The notes below the pieces were generated by a model. That model was given only the letters and a program-made list of their open reading frames with translations. It ran no database searches and had not been told where the DNA came from. From Sphaerosporella brunnea (taxonomy: Eukaryota; Ascomycota; Pezizomycetes; Pezizales; Pyronemataceae), in the NCBI GenBank assembly GCA_008704415.1, contig VXIS01000191.1:1-64000 (forward strand): DNA of 64,000 nt. The letters are read 5' to 3'. This document shows positions 11,372-21,907 of the stretch, one piece after another (positions within the stretch are counted from its first letter, which is position 1; every line of letters begins with the position of its first letter). Position numbers and translations under genes: made by a program.

Positions 11372-11760
11372 AGAGTGAACATCACAATCTGCTCCTGCAG
11401 CTGGCTGGATGGACAGCATGAGAATGCGATCAACAAGCTGCCGAAAAGCTTGGATCACACCGAGACCGAGCTGCGGTGCCTTCAAGAACAGACAGGAGGT
11501 GTGGGGAAGTGCGAGTGCTGAGGAGCGAGAGGCAGAGGGTAGTTGGGGCAGGACATAGAGAATGCGAACGCTGGGGTTTTCTGTTCCATCGTGAGAGTGA
11601 TGTTACGCGTTGTGATATGAGCATGTACTGTCATATTACTGCAGGTAAGCCGGAGAGGATCCGGCCGATATAATGAAACACGGCGAATGTCCGTGATACC
11701 AGGAGAAAACACGCGGATTTCCCTCACTACCAGCGACTTCGCGAGTTGTCCATACTACCG
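11372..11760. other. Possible decayed 3' end of the UIM gene
   Basis: Coiled-coil-like peptide fragments continue to about 11520 in shifted frames, then the sequence becomes unremarkable up to the hAT end at 11761. No other feature is visible. Confidence 0.3.
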
Positions 11761-11957
11761 CAGGGCTGTCAAAAGTCCGGCCAGTCCGGCTTTGAGCGCG
11801 GCCTGAACCGGACTGATTGAGACGGGCTTTTGAAATAACAGCCCGTTTGGACCAGGCTTTTTGGATCGAGACCCAGGCGCCTACGGGCACCTGCCAGGCC
11901 GGGAAGTACCCGGCGCCCGGCGGGCCCGCCAGGCATCTGTAGTTTTCTGCTTACACA

Positions 11958-12202
11958 TAGAGCTGTGCACCAGGCGACGCGTCGGGGCGCGGGCGGGCGG
12001 GGCGCGACGAGGTGGGCCGGGGCACGACGGGGTGGATCGGGGCACGACGGGGTGGATCGGGGCGTGGCGAGGTGGCTCGGGGTACATCGGGGCGGCATCG
12101 GGGTGGCCGGGCGCGGCGAGGTAGATCGAGGTCGGGCGAGGCTTTCTCCGCCTCGTGGAGGCTCGTGCGCCGTCGGGGTGCCCCGACCCGTGCACAACTC
12201 TA
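11958..12202. mobile_element. Nested GC-rich hAT-like MITE
   Basis: The termini are TAGAGCTGTGCAC and GTGCACAACTCTA, a 13-bp inverted repeat with one mismatch. The flanking octamers CTTACACA (11950-11957 and 12203-12210) are identical. The 245-bp body is a GC-rich imperfect minisatellite of GGGGCACGACGGGGTGGATC-like units. It interrupts the larger hAT element and belongs to a different terminal-repeat family. Confidence 0.75.
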
Positions 12203-12247
12203 CTTACACATATATCAAGGAAAGAAACATGAACGCGAGATACAGAT

Positions 12248-12538
12248 TCAGCAACCTGACCTCCAGATACCCGTGCATCTCCGCCCCCGCTGTGTCAAGT
12301 CACTCAGCATACGCTCAATCGGATGAATTTGAAAACCCGCCACATATACCACATCTTCCCTCGCCCAGGATTTGAGGCATTCTATGGCTTCGATGACATT
12401 GTCGGACTTGCGAGATTTGTGCGTAAAACGTAAGCATTTCCGATCCGTCGTATTCCGACTCTCATGCGAGTTGTTTTTGGGGTGGATCGACCAGTCTTTT
12501 GATTGCGATCGACGCTTTAGCTGCGACGGAACGAGCAT
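12248..12538 (-). pseudogene. hAT transposase C-terminal remnant
   Basis: The minus-strand frame contains RKSDNVIEAIECLKSWARED followed by a VV stretch. This fits the end of the hAT C-terminal dimerisation domain, in which a conserved ...CLKSW lies near the C-terminus. The catalytic RNase H-like region is absent. A related but distinct peptide (INALECLKSWQRDGLI) occurs at 58.5 kb. Confidence 0.65.
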
Positions 12539-12748
12539 CGAACGATTAGTGCTTTTAGTGGCCCCGCGTTCGGCACAATGACCGACGCGACCTTAATTCA
12601 GGATACCGGGCACTATCAGATATCCAGGTTTTTCTCATGCCGGCCCGAACCTGTCGGGCTTGCCACATCACCGGCCCGACCTGGCCGACCCCGTAGGGCC
12701 CCGTTTGACCTGGCCGCCGGCCGGACTATCGACCGCCCCGCACTACCG

Positions 12749-13044
12749 CAAACTCTGAAGATCAGGTCTGTGGCCGGGTTCATAAGGTCCGGGACGTGGT
12801 CGTCAGACGTTCCGCTCCGGGACGAAGTTGAGGGCTCGGCACTCGGACGGGGCTTGGACTAGTTTCAGCAGCTGGACGGGGTGAGGACCTGGTTCGTCAG
12901 GTCTGTGACGGCGTTCAGCAGTCGCTGAGGGTTCGTCTTTGGATAGCCTCACAGATGTGCTTTCATTGTCAAAGACCCACGTTCCACAGGTTGAGCCGAC
13001 TGCCACGAAGCTTTATAAGACGCTGGAGCAGACTGCCAGCTGTG
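12749..13044. other. Unassigned spacer
   Basis: Diverged, partly satellite-like GC-rich sequence between the hAT duplication and the next satellite block. No gene is visible. Confidence 0.3.
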
Positions 13045-14560
13045 GCGAGAGCGATCCCTCGGACGGGGCGGGGACGGACCGGGTTGATCACCCCGACGGG
13101 TCAAAGAGTTGATCACTCGGTGGACGGGGCTGCGATGGATGGGGTTGATCACTCAGGCGTGGCTGGACAGGGTTGGTCACTCGGTGGACGGGGCCGATCA
13201 CTAGGTGGACGGGGCCGATCACTCGGACGGGGCCGCGATGGACGGGGTTGATCACTCAGGCGTGGCTGGACGGGGCTGATCACTCGGTGGACGGGGTCGA
13301 TCACTCGGTGGACGGGGCCGATCACTCGGACGGGGCCGCGATGGACGGGGTTGATCACTCAGGCGTGGCTGGACGGGGCTGATCACTCGGTGGACGGGGT
13401 CGATCACTCGGACGGGGCCGCGATGGACGGGGTTGATCACTCAGGCGTGGCTGGACGGGGCTGATCACTCGGTGGACGGGGTCGATCACTCGGACGGGGC
13501 CGCGATGGACGGGGTTGATCACTCAGGCGTGGCTGGACGGGGCTGATCACTCGGTGGACGGGGTCGATCACTCGGACGGGGCCGCGATGGACGGGGTTGA
13601 TCACTCAGGCGTGGCTGGACGGGGCTGATCACTCGGTGGACGGGGTCGATCACTCGGTGGACGGGGCCGATCACTCGGACGGGGCCGCGATGGACGGGGT
13701 TGATCACTCAGGCGTGGCTGGACGGGACTGATCACTCGGTGGACGGGGTCGATCACTCGGTGGACGGGGCCGATCACTCGGACGGGGCCGCGATGGACGG
13801 GGTTGATCACTCAGGCGTGGCTGGACGGGGCTGATCACTCAGGCGTGGCTGGACGGGGCCGATCACTCGGACGGGGCTGCCATGGATGGCGTTAGCCACT
13901 CTGGCGTGGCTGGACGGGGCTGATCACTCAGGCGTGGCTGGACGGGGTTGATCACTTGAACGTGGCGGGGACGGGGTGGATGACTCGTATGGGGCGGAGA
14001 TGGACGTGGTCGATCACTCGGACGGGGTGCAGACAGACGGGGTTGATCACTCGGTGGACGGGGCCGATCACGCGGACGGGTCGGCGATGGACGGGGTTGA
14101 TCACTCGGATGGGGTGGAAATTGACGGGGTTGATCACTCGGATGGGGCGGGGACGGTGTTGATTACTCGAACCTGGCGGGGACGGGGTTGATCACTCGGA
14201 CGGGGTTGATCACTCGAACGTGGCGGGGACGGGGCTGATCACCGAGACCGGGTTGAGATGGACGGGGTTGATCCCTCGGACGGGCCAAATGGTTGATCAC
14301 TCGCTGGACGGGGCTGCGATGGACGACGTTGATCCCGCGGCGGATGGGGCCGATCACTTGGACGGGGCTGAGATGGACGGGGTTGATCACTCGGACTGGG
14401 CACGGACGGGGTCAAGCGTTAATCACTCCCAAATAGGCGCGACGGCTTTTATCACTCGGATGGGGCTGAGACAGGTCACTCGGACAAGGCCGGCATGGGT
14501 CAGTCAGAGTCGATGCGACGGGGTTCGGCATTTGGACGGGTCTGGAATGGGCTCTGAGCG
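13045..14560. repeat. TGATCA satellite, block 4, with 82-bp higher-order repeat
   Basis: The GGACGGGG sense is on + here, opposite to blocks 1-3. From about 13100 to 13860 the words form a regular higher-order unit of 82 bp, some copies with an extra 21-bp word (103 bp). The unit is GATCACTCGGTGGACGGGG, GATCACTCGGACGGGG, GCGATGGACGGGG and GATCACTCAGGCGTGGCTGG. About nine near-identical copies point to recent amplification. The block becomes irregular after 13860. Confidence 0.92.
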
Positions 14561-15985
14561 AATCACTCGCATATTCGCCGAGTCGCGCCTGTGTGCGGCT
14601 CACAAGCGCCAAAAGCGAGATAATCGCGACGCATAACCCAAACTCCCGATTCCGGTCAGGACTGAACGCCCATTTGATTTCCCCTGGGACGCCACTGCTA
14701 GGAGTGCCATCGAATTTGTGGTCATGGCGCTTTGCGGTCCGGACATTCTGAGATTCATCGCTGTGAATGATGAGAAACTGTTTCGCGTTGTGTTTCCGCG
14801 CAACCAACCAAGCAAAGGAACATGTCAGCCACTTGCCTTGCCGTTTTCGAATCACCACTGCCAGGACTCGCCTATGGTTGTTTCGGTCTCCTGCTGGTTG
14901 GTTGGCTCAGCGCCTCCGGTGGACTGGTCAGCAGGATGATCGCATCACAGATCCGGGTAGCCTGGCGAAATGAAGCATGACCGCGACTCAGAGTGTAGCA
15001 GTGAGGGATTCTCCATAACGTCGAAGCTCCCAGTACTGTTTAGGGATCACAGAAGCCTCCGCAGACAGGTGGCAGGAATACCTTCACACACAGCTCACGT
15101 TCCCGGGAATGTTGCGAAATGTCACGGTGAGCCGTGGGTTAGCAACAGACACGCTGCACTGTGATGGTTGGCCGGGCGTCGCCGCCGGGTCGGCTTCGGT
15201 CCCAGAGCTCAGGTTGACTCCGTCCGCCCGAGGAACCTAAGGGTCCGGCCAACCGCGCTCCCTTCTGTTCCTCACCACACACGTGCTCGTTTCGCTCCCA
15301 CCCACCCGCTCCCTTTCTCAGTAACTCCTCGGAGACTGCGAGGAGCTGTCGGCAGCTTCGCTGCCCCACCCGGGCAAACACAGGTGGAGTATGAACATGG
15401 AGTGGGGAAACGAGGACGGAGAGGACAAGGGAGGCACAGGAACGATGAGGGACAGGAACGAGGAGGCAGAGGAAGGATCGAGATAGAGGACGGAGAGGGG
15501 AAAGGTTGTGCTTTGCTTGTCCGCGCTTGTTTGTTTGTTTGCTTGTCCGCCGCATCATCAGTCGTATCGACAATTGGAACAAGAGACGTGGTTGAATATC
15601 TACTTACACTCCTACCCCACCGTCAGAAAAAATCCAAGGCGCTTCAAGCGACTATCACCCCAAAGCGCCAAGTCATACCGCACCTCGTCTTCAAGAAATA
15701 ACAATCCCACTACGAAGCCGCCGTCCTCCGCAGTGCCACGCAACCATTCGTCATACAGATCTGAGGGCATGTCGCGGCGCGTACAAATACAGCGCGGCGG
15801 AAAGGCGGTGGGATCGCGGTCGCGGTTCGTTCGGTCCGCGGTGAAGAGGCTTCACAACGTTCGGTAGCAGCTGAGCTGCGTGGAGACGTGTGTTCGGAGG
15901 ATGCTTGTTGTGGTTTGCCAGAAGCTGCCTTTGTCAAGCTTGGGAAATGGCGAGACCCCACACCCAAACCCGACGCAGAATCACC
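14561..15985. other. No element or gene recognised
   Basis: A minus-strand frame at 14858-14412 (148 codons, possibly non-ATG) looks partly protein-like between 14850 and 14600, with words FLIIHSDES and IKWAFSPDRN, but I cannot place it; it could be a transposase relic. A short (GTTT)-like run lies near 15529. The rest shows no repeat structure. Confidence 0.25.
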
Positions 15986-16279
15986 TTATGGAGGAGAAGA
16001 AGCCAGGCTGATGCACACGTTTGCCATCTGCTCCTGCATCCAGAAGCATTTACGGGGCACCTGCAGAAGAACCGCATCTTGAAACCGTTTGCAGAGTGCT
16101 TCGAACGCGGAAGGTTCAACGCGACGCACTGCAATGAAGCGCCTTGGATTTGGATCGCTTTGCAGGAGTTCTCGCACAAACACTGGTCCGGTCAACCTGA
16201 AGGTTCGGCATGGCTGCTTGTCAAATATCACGGCGAGCTCGGCGCGTACGGCAGCAAAGATTATTGTTTCAGGTGTCAC
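15986..16279 (-). pseudogene. PIF/Harbinger-like transposase N-terminal fragment
   Basis: The minus-strand frame contains VRELLQSDPNPRRFIAVRRV followed by EPSAFEALCKRFQDA. PIF/Harbinger nucleases (DDE_4 family) typically have a similar ...NPRRF...FR(M/V)...F..L... segment near the N-terminus, before the catalytic domain. No DDE residues are recoverable downstream, and similarity fades after RFQDA. This is an assignment from motif resemblance only. Confidence 0.4.
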
Positions 16280-16282
16280 AGT

Positions 16283-17205
16283 AATGGTACCGAATCTACT
16301 CGAGAATATGGAAAATTTCTGCAGTTTAAATTTTGACTTTGCGCGTGCTCGGGACGGGCCGATAAGCGAATATCAAAAAGTTTATTTTCGCAAAAATTTC
16401 GAAGCGGTTCCAGCAACTTCAATAGGCAAAAAACTGTTGAAAAGGGAAATACTGAGGACGGCGACCGCGATATTTTGGGAGATATTGAAGGCTGGAGGGT
16501 GCTACATCTCGCAAGGCGTCAACTGTTTAGGAGCCGACGGTTTTCAGGTACATCAACCTTTTATTTTTCCCCGTGACCTTAAAACGCGTTGTGAACTCTG
16601 AGCAGGTTCTCTACGTACTCTTTTCAACGGTGGAGCTCTTCCACGTCGTTTGTCGTAGGTGAGGAAAGGCCACTGCTCTCTCCGTGCTGGTCATCCCTTC
16701 CGTTCGTTAGTTCCTGCTCCTCCACTTCCTTTTGTTCCTCTTTCTCTTCGTCTTCCGCTTGGCTACCTAAATCAATGTGTCCAATCATCTGACGCTGTTG
16801 AGGTCTCGAACGTGGGCTCGGCGAACGAGGGACAGGACAGAGGATCCGGCCCAACGGACAGGCATTTGGGCCCAGTACTGTGCCTACAGGAAATGATAGT
16901 ACGGCTACGTGACATAGCGGCGGAGGAGAGCTCAGAATTTGACCTCCAGGACATGCGCCGGTGTGCGTTCTTTCATGGGGAGACGAGTCCGGGATTTCTG
17001 CATTTGTCGACATGAACGTATGTATGGAGCCGGAATTGATGAAAATCGCCACAGCTGTGGTGAGAGGCCGCACCCGCGCATCTCGTCACGACGTCATTCG
17101 CCTTGACGTCGAAAAAAAAACTTTCGGCCCGTCCCAAGCACGCGCAAAAATTCAAAATGTGAACTTTGACAATTTTCCATATTCTCGAGTAGATTCGGTA
17201 GTGTT
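16283..17205. mobile_element. Element bounded by long inverted repeats
   Basis: TACCGAATCTACTCGAGAAT followed by ATGGAAAATT and, further in, GCGCGTGCTCGGGACGGGCC at about 16288-16358 recurs as the reverse complement at about 17120-17205. The arms are roughly 75 bp and about 85% identical, enclosing some 750 bp. No clear target duplication could be matched at the outer edges. The interior has no recognisable transposase. It could be a MITE-like element of unknown superfamily or a palindromic rearrangement. Confidence 0.55.
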
Positions 17206-17433
17206 GCTGTCGGGTGGAGATAGCGTCCGAATCCAAACTACCCCCTCTGAAGCGAAAATATATTTTGGCCAAATGACCGTTATCTCATAAATGACGCGAA
17301 TCCAGACGGGCCCTGAAATAAAGATGGCCAGGGCGTGCGTGCAATTTTTCTTGTGCCATCGCTTTATTCACAATCATCTTGGTCCTGCAATACAGATCTT
17401 TACGTTTCGCAGTTTTGCTGTGGCGCATGCGAT

Positions 17434-17690
17434 GCGGAGATAAGATGCGCCGATAAGATCGGTAGATAGTCTGTGTCAATTAGATGCGTAGATAGGCGAT
17501 GTAGATAAGATGTGAAAATAAGATGCGTAGTAAGATAAGATGGGTAGATAAAATGGGTGGTGAGATAAGATGCGGAGATACAATTTGTAGATAGGCGATG
17601 TCGATAAGATGGGTAGATAAGACGATAAGATGGGTGGCAAGATAAGACGTGTAGATAAGATTGGTTGTAAGATAAGATGCCAAGATACCA
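17434..17690. repeat. GATAAGATG minisatellite
   Basis: Imperfect tandem repeat built on GATAAGATGNGTA (12-16 nt spacing), with well over fifteen GATA cores on the + strand. It has a sharply different composition from its neighbours. GATA is the core site of fungal GATA-type regulators, but the array could equally be a simple satellite. Confidence 0.75.
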
Positions 17691-17699
17691 TTGCTGACC

Positions 17700-18654
17700 A
17701 ACATCGCATGTTGAGTCAGCCGCTGCTGTGGCAACGACCGACACCATGTTTGTTGACATCGCATCAAACATCTCATCCACCACCAGACACGACCTACAGC
17801 GACGACAATACCAACCGCCCCTCATCGCCCCACCATACACATCGCGCCTGCCGCCACGCCGCCGCTACTTTCTCCTCCCGCTTCGCCGCCAGCCAGCCGT
17901 AAACCCGCGCGAGACGATGCCGCCGAAGACGAACATCGCGCGAATCCCCGATACGACCTGCGAAAACGTCCGCGCATCACCTGCTTTGCGTCCCGCCGAA
18001 ACCGAGTCCGCCACGAAATATGCCAACCAGCGAACCACCCCGACGACGTGTTCACCGTCGTAACGCTACCTGTCACCCCGCCTCCACCAGCTCCCCAACT
18101 TCTCCTGCACCTTCGTGCGCGAAATCCAACCCACCAAGGCTGCAGCGGTGCTCCTCATTGCGCTGCCGAACTGGAATCATCGCAGCCTGAAGCTATTCCC
18201 GCCACCACGGCCGTCCCGTCCCTGGGACGCTTTGCTGCGCGAATCCACCGCCTATGCCTCGCAGCGTCGCCTACGTCCCTTAATGCCACGGCTCGATCAA
18301 AATCACCTCGCTGCGTCGGCAGCTGCGTGGCTGCACCGCGTGGCGCAGCGCAAGCAGCACAAACACCTGGCCGGCCTGCTGCTCGACTCCATTTCTCAAG
18401 CCACGACTCTGATGGCAACACCTAAGCGGCCGTTGGAGCATCCGGGGCTGGTCGACGCCGTCATCGCTGGCCTGGAGCGCATCCATGAGGCGCGCGTACT
18501 CGATGATGGAGGATATAGTCCCCGCTGCGAGGGAGGGAAAGATTCCGGAGTGGTGGATTATTGGTGGATGAGCGACAAGGACATGGACGCGGCGAGTCGG
18601 GAGAGCACTCCGCGTTCCCCACAACCCCCCCAACCCGTGCGGGTCTAGTCCGTG
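17700..18654 (+). pseudogene. GC-rich coding-like region, unknown protein
   Basis: The third codon position is GC-rich over most of this stretch, and the most protein-like frame is 18115-18648. It includes HLAASAAAWLHRVAQRKQHK and VDAVIAGLERIHEARVLDDG, ending with a Pro-rich tail and TAG. That frame begins at GTG, not ATG, and is closed upstream by a stop at 18061. A second frame (18048-18425) is open over the same DNA. No domain is recognised. It may be a decayed or spliced host gene. Confidence 0.3.
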
Positions 18655-19400
18655 CGGCGAGGGGCATTAGGACACCGAGCTCCACGCGTATCGCTTGTCC
18701 CTAACCGTGAAGGAAATAAGCAGGGAAAAATTGCAAATACTCGCGGCAACGCACCAAAAGAATATCAAAAACAAAAAACGGATCATTCCAGATTGGAAAT
18801 CGGGTGTTGGGACGTGGACGTAGTAACAGAAGGACGGGGGCAGAGAAGTCTGGGCCGCAGGATGAACTATATTAAACCACTGTACAATACGATGGTTGCG
18901 ATGAATGACGGACGCGGTGGGGCGGCAAAGTGGTATTCGAGCTACACAATCTCAAAAAAATAAATAAATTAAGAAAAGTCTTATAAGGGATTTGCTGGGT
19001 TCTTGATCCACGTCTGCACAACCGGCTGGTGCGCCATTTCTTAAGCCCGTTCATGCTGCACTGCGTCCACACATCCCTCAGTGTCGTGGTGACCACCATC
19101 ACCAATGCGGAGCGGTAGGTGAGGTCGCAGCTGCATCCTCCGGCAATCCAACCTCCTCCAGCACGACGCAAAGTCCACCGAGCTTTTTGTGGAACAAAAG
19201 CAGCCGACAACCGTGCGCTTCTGCTGACCATGGCGAACACTCCAGGGCCGTAAGCATCAAACTGCGATAGTTCATGCGAGATTGGTGAATGGCAGCAAAA
19301 GAGTGACTAGCCGGCGGCGAAAGTGCGATCGAAGGGGACCCGCAGTGCGCGAAGTGGCACCAGCAATGGCATGATTGAAAAGGAAGTTCTCTCTCGCCAA
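18655..19400. other. No gene recognised
   Basis: Mixed sequence with an A-rich run at 18950-18975. No repeat match within the window until the flank of the hairpin module begins near 19400 (shared TTGAGTGCGACCACTTC and CTCGAGGAC words). Confidence 0.3.
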
Positions 19401-19545
19401 TTGGAACTTTATGTTGAGTGCGACCACTTCATCCTCCCTTGCAACACCTGTGGCCAGCTGCGTCCTCGAGGACTGGACGGTATTATCTCCTGTTCTGCGG
19501 CTTGACAGTTAACAATAAGATTCGTGCTTTGGAGCCTATGATGGA

Positions 19546-19607
19546 CATACCATTGACTCGAACGGGGATAAAAAAAAACAGGGACCTGACACACGCCCTG
19601 TTCCCCG
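19546..19607 (+). repeat. Left half of a hairpin module split by the LINE
   Basis: It carries the A-run, AACAGGGACCTGACACACGC and CTGTTCCCCG, then stops abruptly. The remainder of the module resumes at 26011, after the LINE. Confidence 0.85.
19594..19607. repeat. LINE target-site duplication, left copy
   Basis: CGCCCTGTTCCCCG (14 bp), repeated exactly at 26011-26024. Confidence 0.92.
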
Positions 19608-19670
19608 GGCGCAGAACAAAAAGGCCGCAAGCGAGTCGTAGCCGTCGCTACGCACGCAGTCACGGCTACC

Positions 19671-21907
19671 ATGACCAGCGCCGCGCATCCTTTTGAGGAC
19701 CCGGCCGACCCGATCGTGTCGTCCCAGATGGACGACACAAACAACGCAGAAGACATGGTAATGGACTTACAGGGCGCGTCCCAGTGGTCCGAACCAATTT
19801 TGACCCCGACGCCCACGCCCGCCGCACCCCCACCCCCGCCCCCGCCCATGACGCCCGCCGAGCTCCAGACCGGATCGGACGTGCCAGCCCCGACCCAACC
19901 CCGCCGACCCCGGGCGCCCTGAACGCTCCGCGTATGACCCGCGCCATGACACGTGGCTTGACAGGAAACACCCCCTTGGACCTTAGCAGGTTCAGCACCC
20001 CCACGACATTCGACGGGCCGCCCGCCCAGCCTTTGGCGGATTCGCGCAAACGCCGACGCCAAGAGGCGCCTGAAAACAACAGGCTTGTGGAGATTATCCA
20101 CGACACTGTCAAAGAGGCCATGCTCGGCCACATGAACCGCCTGGATGCCGGCTTTGAGACACACACAAGCCGCATAGTTAGGCTGATGGCCGAAATCACA
20201 GAACCACTCATTGCCAAAGTGGCAGAGCTGGAACGCATGGTCACGATCCAGCAGCAAGCTACCCGCACCGCCAACCCTGCTTCAATCACAGCTCCAGCCG
20301 CCACGTCCCCGCCAGCCAACCCAGACGGGGCTCTGGACTGGTCAACAGACGACACCGAGATGACGGCAGCCATGACTGACGAGGAACACGCCGCGGAACT
20401 ACAGCGCTTAGCCCAGCTGGCCCAATTGAAGAAAACCGAACCCCTGGCAGCATCCCGACACGCACCCCAGAAGTCCCAGGGCAAATCCAGCAAGGGGGCC
20501 ATCCCCCCAAAAACCCCAACAATCCTGAAGAAGCCTACCAATGTCGCCGCCAGTACTACCGCCGACCCCGCCACCAGCATCACCCCAAGGCCGAACCTAC
20601 CCCCCACCTCAAAAACAAGCGCCTTTACAGCGGCGAATAAGCCAGCCCACGCCAATACCGCCAGAGAGGATGGCTCCTGGGTTGCAGTTGTCCGAAAGAA
20701 GGCTCCCAAGGCCCCCATGACAACAAGACCCCCTGCCGCTGGAACCTCGACCACTGCCCTCAAACCCGCCGACAAAGATGTTCCTGACAGAGCTCGAACA
20801 ATTATCCTGGCCCGTGAAGAGGGTGCCTCACAGCATCCCGTCAACGCCAGCTACGGCTCCAACTTAGTGCGGGCTATCAACGACGCGTTGGCCGCAAAAC
20901 GAGCACCTGGCTTCATTCGTCTGGCTAAGGTAACTCAAAACCGGAAGGGCACAGTTACTACCCTGTCATATCCCTTGGCAACCGCCGTACAGGTATGCAC
21001 CTTCAGCGACGTCATCCTCGCAGCGGCAAGACGGATAGACTCGGCCATAGTGGCCGTGAGCCCGAACCAAGAATGGACCAGAATCAAAGTCCACGGTGTG
21101 GACACTCGGCGCTACATCGGTAAACTCGACACGCTGAAACGTGACCTGATGACCAATAATGATGGCCTGGACATCCCAATGAGGGTCCGCTGGTTAGTTA
21201 ACGAGTCGGTGGTCCGACAGCGCACCAACGACAACAGCATACGGGCCTCCTCCGTTACCTTCGCCGTCAAAGACCGCGGCACCGCGATGCACGCCATCCG
21301 AAAAGGCCTGCTCCTTGCTGGACGCTGCCTGAAAGCAGAACCATACCAGAAGGCAGGTCCCGATGCCTTCTGCGACCACTGCTCAGGCTGGGGTCACCTC
21401 GCACTCAACTGCGGCGGCAGGAACATACAAGCCCTACCTAGATGCGCGCACTGCAGTGGCTCCCACTTAACCGCTGCCCATAAGTGCAACATCGACGACT
21501 GCGCCGAGTGTACCAAGAAACCCGGCCGCATTTGCAAACACTCGGTGTCGACCCTGAAGTGCCCCAACTGCAACGGCAAACACTCTGCGAAGAGCGACGT
21601 GTGTCCCAAAAAGAGGGAGGCAATTAAGAAGGCCAAATCCTCATCGACAGGACCGGCTACCGACAACCACGTGTCTGCGGTCAACACCACCCCAATCGGA
21701 CCAGGAGAGGGGGCACCGAATCAACCAGCAAAGCCCGGTGTCATCACCACTACAGACACCCCGCGGCCACGGCTAATCTCCCAACCAGCCGCAACCAGCG
21801 ATTCAAGTGCTTCAGGCCTTGATACAGACGACGCCATGACCGACGTGGCAGACCCGGCAGCAACCACACAGTCAGTCCCGGCTACGGCGGCGGAAGAACA
21901 ATTATAA
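19671..21907 (+). CDS. LINE ORF1, gag-like nucleic-acid-binding protein
   Basis: The main frame ends TAA at 21905-21907. Its first ATG is at 19934 (657 aa). Another ATG at 19671 opens a different frame (MTSAAHPFEDPADPIV, Pro-rich end) that closes at 19922, so ORF1 may originally have started at 19671 with a later frameshift in the C-rich tract 19800-19920. Counting from 19934, an early segment is coiled-coil-like (about 45-100), the middle is low-complexity, and a conserved central domain precedes three zinc knuckles beginning at C480 (CDHCSGWGHLALNC), C504 (CAHCSGSH) and C543 (CPNCNGKHSAKSDVC). The protein is expected to coat LINE RNA in the ribonucleoprotein. The stop overlaps the ORF2 start. 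Confidence 0.85.

Larger units (their letters stand above)
11761..12740 (-). mobile_element. hAT element with transposase remnant
   Basis: The + left end is CAGGGCTGTCAAAAGTCCGG. The right end CTATCGACCGCCCCG is a diverged version of the complementary terminus. The flanking octamers are TACTACCG (11753-11760) and CACTACCG (12741-12748), identical at 7 of 8 positions, as expected for an old hAT 8-bp duplication. The interior holds a minus-strand transposase C-terminus (12538-12248) and a nested smaller hAT-like insertion (11958-12202). Confidence 0.8.

Noticed and set aside
13100..13860. Regular 82-bp repeats as a CRISPR array
   Set aside because: The whole unit is repeated without variable spacers, no cas genes are present, and the genome is eukaryotic.
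15600..17300. Widespread repeat-induced point mutation
   Set aside because: The window is GC-rich and most repeats lack obvious TpA excess. A few TpG to TpA or C to T changes are not enough without counting over many copies.
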